Positions 33,387 through 41,502 of a stretch of 64,000 nt of DNA are shown here, one piece after another. The stretch's first letter is position 1. Every line of letters starts with the position of its first letter. The notes under the pieces were generated by a model, which searched no databases, was not told where the DNA came from, and worked only from the letters and a program-made list of their open reading frames with translations. The position numbers were made by a program, and so were the translations under genes. Origin of the DNA: Bin87 sp034423575 (GTDB taxonomy: Bacteria; Chloroflexota; Dehalococcoidia; Lucifugimonadales; UBA3495); contig DAOUIF010000001.1 in the NCBI GenBank assembly GCA_034423575.1, positions 62,001-126,000 on the forward strand. The letters run 5' to 3'.

Positions 33387-34379
33387 ATGGAGCGTATCGG
33401 CGTAGCCTTTGCTGGTGGTGGCATGACGCCGCCGGAAATCGTGGAGTGCGTTCAACTGGCGGAGGAACTTGGCTACGAGTCGGCCTGGGTCGCCGAGGGG
33501 CACGGGGGCGACCAGTTTTCCATCCTCACCGCCTGCGCCCTGGCGACGTCTCAGATACGGCTGGGGACCAGCATCAGCAGCGTTTTCGTGCGCAGCGCTC
33601 CGACCATCGCCATGGCGGCGGCGTGCGTGGACCACTTCTCCAACGGCCGCTTCATCCTTGGGTTGGGCAGCAGTCACAAGGTGCAGGTGGAACCCGAGCA
33701 CGGCCTGGAATTCTCCGGCGCCATCCCCCGGGTGCGCGACACGGTGGACATTGTCCGCCGTCTGTTGCGCAACGGCGCGTTGACTGACTACGAAGGCGAG
33801 GCCATCAGCATTGCCACCTTCGACCTGCACTTTCCGACGTTCCGGCCGGAAATGCCCATCTACCTGGCGGCGGTGTTCCCGAAGATGCTCGAGATCGCCG
33901 GCGAAATCAGCCAGGGGGTGTTGCTCACTTGGTGCACGCCGGAACACGCGAGGACCGCCAGCCAACACATCTCTGCCGGCGCTCTTCGCGCCGGAGTTGC
34001 ACCGGAATCGGTTGAGGTGGCAACGCTGGTTTCCGTGTCCGCGCCTGGCGCTGACGATGGCGGGATGCGGCGGGTAGCCGCGACCTACGCCGGGCGGTTT
34101 CCCAGGTACCGCCGGTTGATGGCCGAGGCGGGGTTTGCAGACGAGGTCGAAGAGGTGCGCCGCGCCTGGCGCTCGGGCGATATCGCGCTGGCGGAGAGGC
34201 TTGTGCCAGAAGGGCTGATCGACCGCATGTCCCTGCCCACGGACGCGGAAGCCAGACGCGAAAGGCTGGCCGAATACCGGGAAGCCGGCCTCACCCTGCC
34301 GATCATCGCCCCCCGAGTATCCGGCCCGGACGCCGGCGCGACCGCCAAACGGATAATTCGCGAAAACGCGCCGGCTTAG
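33387..34379 (+). CDS. LLM-class flavin-dependent monooxygenase
   Basis: This 330-residue second luciferase-like protein of the operon starts MERIGVAFAGGGMTP and has the strand RLGTSISSVFVRSAPTIA and FILGLGSSHKVQVE. It is distantly related to the protein at 29460. It begins 13 bases after the methyltransferase stop, closing the five-gene run. The C-terminal VSGPDAGATAKRIIREN differs from the usual FG-E-V ending. Confidence 0.87.
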   Translation: MERIGVAFAGGGMTPPEIVECVQLAEELGYESAWVAEGHGGDQFSILTACALATSQIRLGTSISSVFVRSAPTIAMAAACVDHFSNGRFILGLGSSHKVQVEPEHGLEFSGAIPRVRDTVDIVRRLLRNGALTDYEGEAISIATFDLHFPTFRPEMPIYLAAVFPKMLEIAGEISQGVLLTWCTPEHARTASQHISAGALRAGVAPESVEVATLVSVSAPGADDGGMRRVAATYAGRFPRYRRLMAEAGFADEVEEVRRAWRSGDIALAERLVPEGLIDRMSLPTDAEARRERLAEYREAGLTLPIIAPRVSGPDAGATAKRIIRENAPA

Positions 34380-34403
34380 TCTCCCGAAAGATCCGGCGGG
34401 ATA

Positions 34404-34769
34404 TTAGTCCTCCGGCAGCCAGGGCGACCACAGGGTAATGGGAATGGTCACCGAGATGCGCGGCTGGTCGCCGACCACGGCGGTGGTGTGACCCTGGCCG
34501 GTCAGGTCGTCGGCCATGAGCACGTCGCCGGCTCCGAAGCGACGCTTGGTTCCGTCGCCGATGCCGACTTCCATTTCGCCGGCCAGGGTGATGACGTACT
34601 GGCGACGGGGAGCTGTATGCCAGTCGGAAAAGTATCCCGGCTCAAATCGGCGGAAGTTCACGCCCGGCGTGACCTGCATCCCGCTGTGGATGGCGCGATC
34701 GCCCGGCAGGTCGAGGTCTTGAAAATGGGTCTGGCCGTCATCGCCGGTGTAAATGCGCACAAATACCAT
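34404..34769 (-). CDS. Small cupin-fold protein
   Basis: This 121-residue single-domain protein contains beta-rich cupin motifs, including SDWHTAPRRQYVITLAGEMEVGIGDG and a later FGAGDVLMADDLTGQGH. The start ATG 34769 lies eight bases after AGGAGG; an ATG 21 bases upstream at 34790 lacks this spacing. Histidines in HTAP and QGHTT could bind metal. Cupins of this size include sugar isomerases, oxygenase-like and sensor domains; the function is unknown. It stands between two plus-strand units, oriented toward the monooxygenase gene. Confidence 0.75.
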   Translation of the reverse strand: MVFVRIYTGDDGQTHFQDLDLPGDRAIHSGMQVTPGVNFRRFEPGYFSDWHTAPRRQYVITLAGEMEVGIGDGTKRRFGAGDVLMADDLTGQGHTTAVVGDQPRISVTIPITLWSPWLPED

Positions 34770-34996
34770 GAAAAGTGCCTCCTGGTTCAAGATAATTCTG
34801 AGGGCGTCGGCTGAGTGGGAACCCAGGCCGGCCGTCAGACCACCGACATTCTAGCGCATCGCAATGCCGATGGTGACAGCGCTGACGTTTTGCTCGACGG
34901 CGACGAGGTGTCGCGACCCCGAATTTGTGCGCGTACGACGGCAAACACGCGCCCTCGATCGACCCTGCCCTCCGTGCGTTTGGAGTGTGCGAGCAC

Positions 34997-35025
34997 TTGT
35001 ATCAGCAGCCGGTATTGGGTAGAAT
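34997..35025 (+). promoter_or_regulatory. Promoter of speH-speE
   Basis: TTGTAT and TAGAAT are separated by 17 bases, 78 bases upstream of the speH TTG start. The 34770-34996 stretch upstream holds no gene. Confidence 0.55.
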
Positions 35026-35102
35026 CGTCGCCTGCTGTTCCCGAGTAGCCGTGCGGACCTGTGCCCGGCCGGGGGAGCCAATCCACACGGAGGAAAGGGT
35101 GA

Positions 35103-35492
35103 TTGGATGTACTAGGTACTCACGTGCTCCTGGAACTTAGAAATTGCGACCCCCGGTTGCTTGACGATTTGGTCCACATTCGGCAGGAGATGCTGCGAGC
35201 AGCGTCCTCGGTCGATGCGCACGTTGTCGGGGAGTCGTTCCACCAGTTTACGCCCCAGGGCGTAACGGGCATTCTGTCCATCGCCGAATCCCACATTTCC
35301 ATTCATACTTGGCCGGAGCACGGCTACGCGGCGGCGGACATCTTTACTTGCGGCGATCAAACCATGCCGGAACGGGCGGCGGCGGTGATTATAGAAGCCC
35401 TGTGCTGCCGGGATCCTGAGATCACACAGATCCGCCGCGGGCTCACGGGCGCGCGCGTTGTAGAACTGCAACCGGCGCACCGTCGCAACTAA
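35103..35492 (+). CDS. speH: S-adenosylmethionine decarboxylase proenzyme
   Basis: This 129-residue prokaryotic AdoMetDC makes decarboxylated AdoMet for spermidine synthesis. It should self-cleave before Ser63 in SIAESHISIHTWPEHG, turning that Ser into the pyruvoyl cofactor; His68 and Cys83 (FTCGD) are the other conserved catalytic residues. Start is TTG at 35103, nine bases after GGAGG. Spermidine synthase follows 101 bases downstream and completes the pathway. Confidence 0.96.
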   Translation: MDVLGTHVLLELRNCDPRLLDDLVHIRQEMLRAASSVDAHVVGESFHQFTPQGVTGILSIAESHISIHTWPEHGYAAADIFTCGDQTMPERAAAVIIEALCCRDPEITQIRRGLTGARVVELQPAHRRN

Positions 35493-35593
35493 CGCCTGCT
35501 CACGCTCGAATCGTAGCAACGGCCGCACCGCCGGCCGGGTGAGCCGGGTCGGTCGTCTCCAGCCCGATCCCTTGTTTTGCCTTAGGAGACCCG

Positions 35594-36523
35594 ATGGCCA
35601 GTTACCCCATGGAAGAGATCACCGGCAAGTGGGTGATCGAGACCGTCATGCCCGACCTGGCGATCATGCTGAAGGTCGATGAGGTCCTTTATTCGGGTCA
35701 CACGGGGTTCCAGCGAGTCGAAGTGGTCCATTCCGAGGTGTACGGGCGCAGCCTGCTTCTGGACGGCAAGACTCAGTCAACGGAACGGGATGAGCACATT
35801 TACCACGAAACCCTGGTCCATCCGGCCATGCTGCTGCATCCTGATCCGCGACGGGTGTTCATCGGCGGCGGCGGTGAAGGGGGAACGCTGCGCGAAGCCT
35901 TGTCGCACCGGTCGGTAGAGAAAGTGGTAATGGTCGACCTGGACCAAAAAGTGGTCGAACTGTGCCGCGAGCACCTGCCACAACATCATGGCGGAGCGTT
36001 CGACGACGGGCGTACCGAATTGGTCTTTGATGATGCACGGGGGTATCTCGAGACCACCGACCAATGCTTCGACGTGATGATCATGGACCTGGTGGATCCC
36101 CTGGAGGGCGGGCCGGCGTATCTCCTCTACACCGAGGAATACTACGAAATCGCCAGGGCGCGGTTGAACCCCGGCGGAATCCTGGTGACCCAGTCCGGTC
36201 CGGCCGGATTCCTGAGTCTGCACGAGTGTTTTACAACCATATACAAAACGCTGGAAAGCATCTTCGCCCACTCCGCCCCCTACCAGGTCCACATCCCGTC
36301 CTTCATCACGCTGTGGGGATTCACCGTCGCGTCCGACTCGCCTTTGCCCGACCTTTCCCTCTCCGATGTGGATCGCATTCTGGAGGATCGGGTCGCCAAA
36401 TCCTTACGACACTACGACGGGCAGAGCCACGAGGCCATGTTCGCCCTGCCGAGGCACATCCGCGACGGTATCGCAAAGGAGACCCGGATCAATCGGGACG
36501 ATTCCCCGGTCTTCATGGTGTAG
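35594..36523 (+). CDS. speE: Polyamine aminopropyltransferase (spermidine synthase)
   Basis: This 309-residue enzyme transfers an aminopropyl group from decarboxylated AdoMet to putrescine. The signature GGGGEGGTLREAL (about residues 91-103), the VVMVDLDQKVVELC acidic loop and MIMDLVDPLEGGP are typical. It is downstream of speH in the same direction, sharing its promoter. A RBS-like AGGAGA precedes the ATG. Acceptor preference (putrescine or longer amine) cannot be resolved. Confidence 0.96.
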   Translation: MASYPMEEITGKWVIETVMPDLAIMLKVDEVLYSGHTGFQRVEVVHSEVYGRSLLLDGKTQSTERDEHIYHETLVHPAMLLHPDPRRVFIGGGGEGGTLREALSHRSVEKVVMVDLDQKVVELCREHLPQHHGGAFDDGRTELVFDDARGYLETTDQCFDVMIMDLVDPLEGGPAYLLYTEEYYEIARARLNPGGILVTQSGPAGFLSLHECFTTIYKTLESIFAHSAPYQVHIPSFITLWGFTVASDSPLPDLSLSDVDRILEDRVAKSLRHYDGQSHEAMFALPRHIRDGIAKETRINRDDSPVFMV

Positions 36524-37024
36524 GCACAGGTAAAATCCGGCCTGTGCTGTGATGCGGATAACGGAACTGCCACAGGCGATCTATCGGGCCATCACCGGAT
36601 GGCGAGTGTGGGTGACGCTGCTTGTTCCTAGCGTCGCTAATCCTCAGCGAGGCTGAGCTGGGAATTCGGGGAGGGCAGGCGATTGTAGTGCGCTGACGCG
36701 CATTTCGTATCTTCGGATGCTGATGCTGGCATTCGTGTGCGGCGTAATCGCCCAAGCCGCCACCGGCACAGTGCCATTCACTATAGGAGTAGTCATGACG
36801 ACGATAGATTTCGCCCTGCGTCGTCGCCGGGAATGACGTGAGGATGGGCGTGCAGCAGAGCGGCACAGAGTCATTGCCGCTATTGCACAGAGTCATTGCC
36901 GCTATTATGGAGGGCCCCGTTCTAACCGATGCCGCCAAGTTGCAGGCCATCGCTGCAATCAATGGCGCAGACGGCGAGAGAACGGGACCACAGTCTCCGA
37001 AGCGCTAGGGCGAATGACACTCCG
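36524..37024. other. Long intergenic region without a convincing gene
   Basis: Five hundred bases contain no open frame with normal coding character on either strand. A CTCAGCGAGGCTGAG hairpin lies near 36643-36657. A perfect tandem 22-base repeat occurs at 36863-36906. The piece 36820-36840 has the GCCGGGAATGACG form often seen in dispersed intergenic repeats of high-GC bacteria. No RNA family was recognised. Confidence 0.5.
36863..36906. repeat. Perfect tandem direct repeat, 2 x 22 bases
   Basis: Units 36863-36884 and 36885-36906 are identical and abut directly; each begins GCACAGAGTCATTGCC. No other copy was seen in the window. It sits in the long non-coding region between speE and the thioesterase gene. 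Confidence 0.9.
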
Positions 37025-37522
37025 CTATTGCTCCTGAGCCGCTGCCAGTTCCGGGAAGTTATCGAGAGGCGTGACCTCGCCGTGCGACTCCCATCCCTCC
37101 ACCAGTTCCCGGATCGCATCGGGGACGCGCCGGGTCCCGCCGGTGTCCGCATAGAACCCGACGTAAATCGCCTCGATGGTGGTGAGCGGGTTGTCGTAGG
37201 GGGTTCCGTCCGCCGCGAAGATCGCAACTTCCAGCGCCAGGCTGGTGTTGCCGATGCGAGCGACACGAGCCCGCAGGTTCAGCATCTCGTCCACCCGCAC
37301 TGGTGCCTTGTACTCGATGGTCACCTTGGCGACGGCGCTGTCGAAATATCCCGCCGCCGCGATACGGTAGATGCTGAACCCCAGGTTGCGGAAGTATTCG
37401 GCCTGGGCAATCTCCAGCCAGCCCAGGTAGCTGCCGTTGAATGCAATGCCCTGTGCGTCGCATTCCTGCCACCGCACGCGGACGTCCATGCCGAACCGGT
37501 AATCCGAACGCAGTAGTGTCAT
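37025..37522 (-). CDS. Acyl-CoA thioesterase, hotdog fold (4HBT family)
   Basis: This 165-residue protein starts at ATG 37522, one base after the trmD stop, with the hotdog core QECDAQGIAFNGSYLGWLEIAQ near residues 20-40. The acidic residue in CDAQG is the typical catalytic aspartate of 4-hydroxybenzoyl-CoA thioesterase-like enzymes. It hydrolyses a small acyl-CoA, identity unknown. It shares a transcript with trmD. Confidence 0.88.
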   Translation of the reverse strand: MTLLRSDYRFGMDVRVRWQECDAQGIAFNGSYLGWLEIAQAEYFRNLGFSIYRIAAAGYFDSAVAKVTIEYKAPVRVDEMLNLRARVARIGNTSLALEVAIFAADGTPYDNPLTTIEAIYVGFYADTGGTRRVPDAIRELVEGWESHGEVTPLDNFPELAAAQEQ

Positions 37523-37523
37523 A

Positions 37524-38279
37524 TCAGCCCGGCGCTCCGCTCCACCCCAGGCTCGCCAGGAAGACGCGGTCGGAGTTGGTGAGCGGCGCCGTGTCGAGCA
37601 GGTCGGGGCGCAGGCGCAGCGTCCGTTCCAGGGATTGCCGCCGGCGCCAACGCTCGATGTCGGCATGATTGCCGGATCTCAGGACCTCAGGCACGGCCAT
37701 GCCGCGGAACTCAGGCGGGCGGGTGTACAGCGGGTGTTGCAGCAACCCCGAGGTGATGCTGTCGTGCTCCACGTTTTCCGCTGATCCGACGACCTCCGGC
37801 ACAAAACGGGACACCGCGTCGATGATCACCATGGCCGCCAACTCGCCGCCGGTGAGCACGTAGTCGCCGATGGACACTTCGTGCGTAATCAAGCCCTCCC
37901 GGATGCGCTCGTCCACGCCGGCATAGTGTCCGCAGATGAGGATCATCCCCGGCGCGCCGGCGAACTCGTTCACCAAGTCCTGGCTCAAGATGTCGCCCTG
38001 GGGAGAGGTTAGCGCCACGGGAGTCGCCGACCGCTCGTCGGCGGGGATATTCGCCCGGGCAGCCTCCACGGCCGCGAACACCGGCTCCGGTTTCATCACC
38101 ATCCCCGGGCCCCCGCCGAACTGGTAGTCGTCGGCGGTGCCGTGGCGGTCGGTCGCGTATTCGCGTATATCGACGGTTTCAAGCGACACGAGCCCACTGC
38201 GCAACGCCCGTCCGAGGACGCTGTACTCTTCGATGAACCGGAAGGCACCCGGAAACAGCGTCAGGACGGTGAACCTCAT
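37524..38279 (-). CDS. trmD: tRNA (guanine-N1-)-methyltransferase
   Basis: This 251-residue SPOUT methyltransferase methylates G37 of tRNAs to prevent frameshifting. Conserved TrmD segments are present: FGGGPGMVMKPEPVF, CGHYAGVDERI and the SIGDYVLTGGELAAMVIIDA knot. The usual ribosomal protein and rimM neighbours are absent here; the gene is followed one base later by a thioesterase gene. Confidence 0.97.
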   Translation of the reverse strand: MRFTVLTLFPGAFRFIEEYSVLGRALRSGLVSLETVDIREYATDRHGTADDYQFGGGPGMVMKPEPVFAAVEAARANIPADERSATPVALTSPQGDILSQDLVNEFAGAPGMILICGHYAGVDERIREGLITHEVSIGDYVLTGGELAAMVIIDAVSRFVPEVVGSAENVEHDSITSGLLQHPLYTRPPEFRGMAVPEVLRSGNHADIERWRRRQSLERTLRLRPDLLDTAPLTNSDRVFLASLGWSGAPG

Positions 38280-38358
38280 AGGAACTGCGAACGGGCGACG
38301 CTCGATCTCTCGCCGTGTCGAGCGTCGTCAGCGTGCGTGGGTCTAGCCTGGAGCGAGC

Positions 38359-39612
38359 CTATGCGGGCTGCAGCTCCCGCGCGGCCAGGCGGTTGGTGTG
38401 GGCCTCTCCGCCCTTCATGATGAGAAGCAAGCGCTCGCGGTCGCGCAGCACTGAAATATTTTTCAACGGGTCGCCGTCTACCACAAGGACATCCGCCTGC
38501 TTCCCGGCCTCAATGGTTCCGACGTCGTTGCCGATGCCGCAACACTCGGCGGCGTATCCGGTAGCGGCCTGGATGGCCAGCATGGCGCTCATCCCCTTTT
38601 CGACCATCAGCTCCAGCTCGCGAGCATTGTCGCCATGCACGAAACCGCCGGCGTCGGTGCCGGCCACGATGCGCACCCCTTCCTTGATGGCCAGTTCGGT
38701 GCTCCGGATGTGGATGTCCATCAGTGCCTGCGCCCTCACCCTGATGTGGGGAGCGCTCACCGTGCTGTGGAAATCGTACACCTCGAAGGTGGGGGTGAAA
38801 AAGGTTCCCTGGTCGGCCATCATCTTGAGCATGTCGGGATCGGTTGCCAGGTAGCAACCGTGCTCGATGGAACCGGCTCCCGCCTTAATGGCAATGGGCA
38901 GGCCGGTTCCGCCCACAGCGTGGCAGAGGGTGCTGCGTCCCAGGGCCGCGGCCTCGTCGACCAATGCCTTGGCCTCGTCCAGCGCGTAGGCTTGGTCCAG
39001 CGGGCCGTTGCCAGGGCGACCGGATGCGCCGCCGGTCGTGGCGAACTTGATCTGGTCGGCGCCGCAGCGGACCAGCTCGCGAACTTTGGCTCGCACGCCG
39101 TCTACGCCGTCGGCCACGCCGTCGGGCGAAAGTGGGTCATGGCCGAGGATGACCTTGCGGTGGCCGCTGCCGCTGACCTTGTCCTCGATGCCGCCGGTAG
39201 GAGACATGATGTTAACCGAGATGATGAGACGAGGACCCTTGATCAGTCCCTGCTCCACGGCCATCTTGAAGCCGGCGTCCAGACCGCCGGCGTCGCGAAC
39301 CGTGGTGTAACCGGCCGCCAGCGTGTCTTCGATGACCTGGGCGGTGCGAATGTTGAACAACGACAGCGGCTCGTCCATGCCCCAACGTCCGGTGAGGCCG
39401 TATCCGCCGGAGGCTAGGTGGTCGTGCACGTCGATGAGTCCCGGCATTACGGTGTGCCCGCTGGCATCCATCACTTCGGCCGCTTCGGGGATGGGTACGG
39501 ACGCCCTGGGGCCGACCTCTAGTATTCGATCACCGTCGATCAGCACTGTGGTGTCTTCGACTACGGGTCGGCCCGAGCCGTCAATGAGATTCCCTCCAAC
39601 TATTGCCAGCAT
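38359..39612 (-). CDS. Amidohydrolase (imidazolonepropionase/Xaa-Pro dipeptidase-like)
   Basis: This 417-residue metal hydrolase starts at ATG 39612 after GAGAGGT; an in-frame ATG at 39663 adds a low-support leader. It has the N-terminal AIVGGNLIDGSGRP, metal-binding DVHDHLAS (HxH, residues about 63-67), the carboxylated Lys region DQIKFATTGGA, His in LCHAVGG and IEHGCYL, and the terminal aspartate in VAGTDAGGFVH. Substrate unknown. Confidence 0.9.
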   Translation of the reverse strand: MLAIVGGNLIDGSGRPVVEDTTVLIDGDRILEVGPRASVPIPEAAEVMDASGHTVMPGLIDVHDHLASGGYGLTGRWGMDEPLSLFNIRTAQVIEDTLAAGYTTVRDAGGLDAGFKMAVEQGLIKGPRLIISVNIMSPTGGIEDKVSGSGHRKVILGHDPLSPDGVADGVDGVRAKVRELVRCGADQIKFATTGGASGRPGNGPLDQAYALDEAKALVDEAAALGRSTLCHAVGGTGLPIAIKAGAGSIEHGCYLATDPDMLKMMADQGTFFTPTFEVYDFHSTVSAPHIRVRAQALMDIHIRSTELAIKEGVRIVAGTDAGGFVHGDNARELELMVEKGMSAMLAIQAATGYAAECCGIGNDVGTIEAGKQADVLVVDGDPLKNISVLRDRERLLLIMKGGEAHTNRLAARELQPA

Positions 39613-39779
39613 GATCGACCTCTCACTTTTGCCAAACGCGCAGCCAACATAGCAATCCGTCAACGACGACGGTAGGTTACTGCGGTGGAGCGATGCTAAA
39701 TTGGCCCCCGGCCGATGTCAAGAAACATAAACCGCGCAACCGGTCAGAGAACGCCGAGTGCACAGCCGGTTCGCTACGA

Positions 39780-39785
39780 TATAAT
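39780..39785 (+). promoter_or_regulatory. -10 box (TATAATCG form) before the propeller lipoprotein gene
   Basis: TATAAT followed by CG lies 38 bases before the ATG at 39824. No clear -35 box is seen. Confidence 0.4.
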
Positions 39786-39823
39786 CGGTTCCAGGCAATA
39801 AGCTCGATTTGGAAAGAACGTTG

Positions 39824-40852
39824 ATGAGACTGGTCGCGGGAAATTCTCGTTTCTTATTGCTGACCATCTGTTTGGCCGTGGCTTTGTCGTTGGGCGGTTG
39901 TTTTGCCGGGAATCTGGTCGGCGGGGATCTTCCGGCAATCGCGTACGTGGTGTCCGACGACGTTGGTGCCCAGGCATGGGTCAAGCAACCGGGCGAAGAT
40001 GAGGCCTCCCGTATTTCCTCATTGAGCGCCGACGCAAAGACCCCGCGGTGGTCCCCGGACCAGTCCAAAATCGCTTGGATCTCTGTCGGCAACAGGACTG
40101 AGCTATTGCTCTACGACGTAAACAGCGCAGGGGTCACCAAGCTGGCCTCCAACGTAGACGCCGATCAGCCTCCCGTTTGGGCTCCGGAGTCCGACCGGAT
40201 CGCGTACGTGTCCGACGAAGACGGTGAACCCGACATATACATGGTTGCGCTCGAAGGTGGACAGAAGACGCGACTGACCTTCAGCCCGGAGCGGGAACTC
40301 GTCGGCGACTGGTCTCCCGACGGCGAGTGGCTGGTCTTCACCGAGTACGGAAAGGACGGACTGTTCCTCCGCAATCCCAACGGGGTCAACCGTATTGAAT
40401 TGACCGCTGGCCCTGACTCCGAGCCAGTCTGGTCTCCAAAGGGCGACAGGATAGCCTTCCTGCGTAGCGCCGACGGCCCTCGCGACGTTTACGTGCTCCG
40501 GCCGACAAAATCAGACAACTGGGCCGACGACACCGACGAGGTCGCTGTGGCCGAGGATGATCATGATGAATTTTCGGTTGCGTGGTCACACGATGGCAGG
40601 CGGCTGGCGTTCGTGGTGCAATTCGACGAGCAGTCGGAAATATTCTCCGTGTTGGTAGACGGCTCGGAACGGCGGCGATTGACGCAAAACGCGGAGAACG
40701 ACCTGGCTCCGGTTTGGGCGGCGGGCGAAGACCGCATAGCCTTCGTCTCCTATGCTTACGGCAACGCCGAAATCCTGTACATGAACGCGGACGGCACCGG
40801 CCAGATGCGACTGACCGTCAACGATGCGGCGGATACACACCCCGACTGGTAA
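39824..40852 (+). CDS. Exported TolB-like beta-propeller lipoprotein
   Basis: This 342-residue protein has a hydrophobic signal followed by the lipobox LSLGGC with Cys26 as lipid anchor. The remainder consists of propeller blades, recognisable as repeated TPRWSPDQSKIAW, PPVWAPESDRIAY, LVGDWSPDGEWLV, EPVWSPKGDRIAF, LAPVWAAGEDRIAF, the WD40-like PD40/TolB form. It is likely outside the cytoplasmic membrane and may bind protein or glycan. ATG 39824 is preferred to a TTG 15 bases earlier. Confidence 0.82.
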   Translation: MRLVAGNSRFLLLTICLAVALSLGGCFAGNLVGGDLPAIAYVVSDDVGAQAWVKQPGEDEASRISSLSADAKTPRWSPDQSKIAWISVGNRTELLLYDVNSAGVTKLASNVDADQPPVWAPESDRIAYVSDEDGEPDIYMVALEGGQKTRLTFSPERELVGDWSPDGEWLVFTEYGKDGLFLRNPNGVNRIELTAGPDSEPVWSPKGDRIAFLRSADGPRDVYVLRPTKSDNWADDTDEVAVAEDDHDEFSVAWSHDGRRLAFVVQFDEQSEIFSVLVDGSERRRLTQNAENDLAPVWAAGEDRIAFVSYAYGNAEILYMNADGTGQMRLTVNDAADTHPDW

Positions 40853-40878
40853 GAGACCACAGCGATCCCTGTGATGTC

Positions 40879-41493
40879 ATGGCTCACGCCGCTCCTGATC
40901 TCGACCCCGCCGCCGTGGGCCCGCTGGTGGGTGGCCTCAGCGCGCCGCTGGCGGCGATATCGACACGCGCCGGAGGCGTCAGCAACGCCCAGATCGCTGT
41001 GGCCGTCACCGCCGCGTCCATTGTTCCCCAGCGCCCACGACTGATCGTCCAGATCTACCACACCAACTTCACCCACGACCTGATCGCGTCCAGCGGCGTC
41101 CTGGCGGTCAACTTCCTGGAAACCTCTCAGATGCCGCTGATCTGGCAGTTGGGGATGCACACGGGCCGGGATGGAGACAAGTTGGCAGGATTGGATTACA
41201 CGACCGGGACAACAGGCAGTCCGCTGTTCGAGGGATGTTATGGTTTCCTAGATTGCCGCGTGGTCAATGCCATGGACGGCGGCGACATGACCGCGTTCCT
41301 GGTGGAAGCCGTGGCCGCGCAAACCAACGGCGGCGAGAGGATGACTTGGCGTGAAGCAAGGCCGCGTCTGCCGCATCGGTGGGCCGACGAATGGGATCGC
41401 AAGATCGCCGGCGAAATCGAGGTCTCCCTGGAGACCATGAGCCGCGTGGACCCGGGAGCGTGGGCAGGCCATTTCGGAAATCCCCCGCAGTAG
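40879..41493 (+). CDS. Flavin reductase-like (FMN-binding split barrel) protein
   Basis: This 204-residue protein contains the flavin reductase-like domain PLAAISTRAGGVSNAQIAVA and the segment PRLIVQIYHTNFTHDLI near residues 47-63. Partners in such families reduce FMN for monooxygenases. Its start at ATG 40879 is 26 bases after the propeller stop, and no strong ribosome-binding site is visible. It could supply reduced flavin to the LLM-class enzymes, but that is inference. Confidence 0.7.
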   Translation: MAHAAPDLDPAAVGPLVGGLSAPLAAISTRAGGVSNAQIAVAVTAASIVPQRPRLIVQIYHTNFTHDLIASSGVLAVNFLETSQMPLIWQLGMHTGRDGDKLAGLDYTTGTTGSPLFEGCYGFLDCRVVNAMDGGDMTAFLVEAVAAQTNGGERMTWREARPRLPHRWADEWDRKIAGEIEVSLETMSRVDPGAWAGHFGNPPQ

Positions 41494-41502
41494 GGTGGTA
41501 CA

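Noticed and set aside
36513..36962. A 149-codon minus-strand frame in the 500-base desert
   Set aside because: Translation lacks coding character, and no ribosome-binding site or domain is visible.
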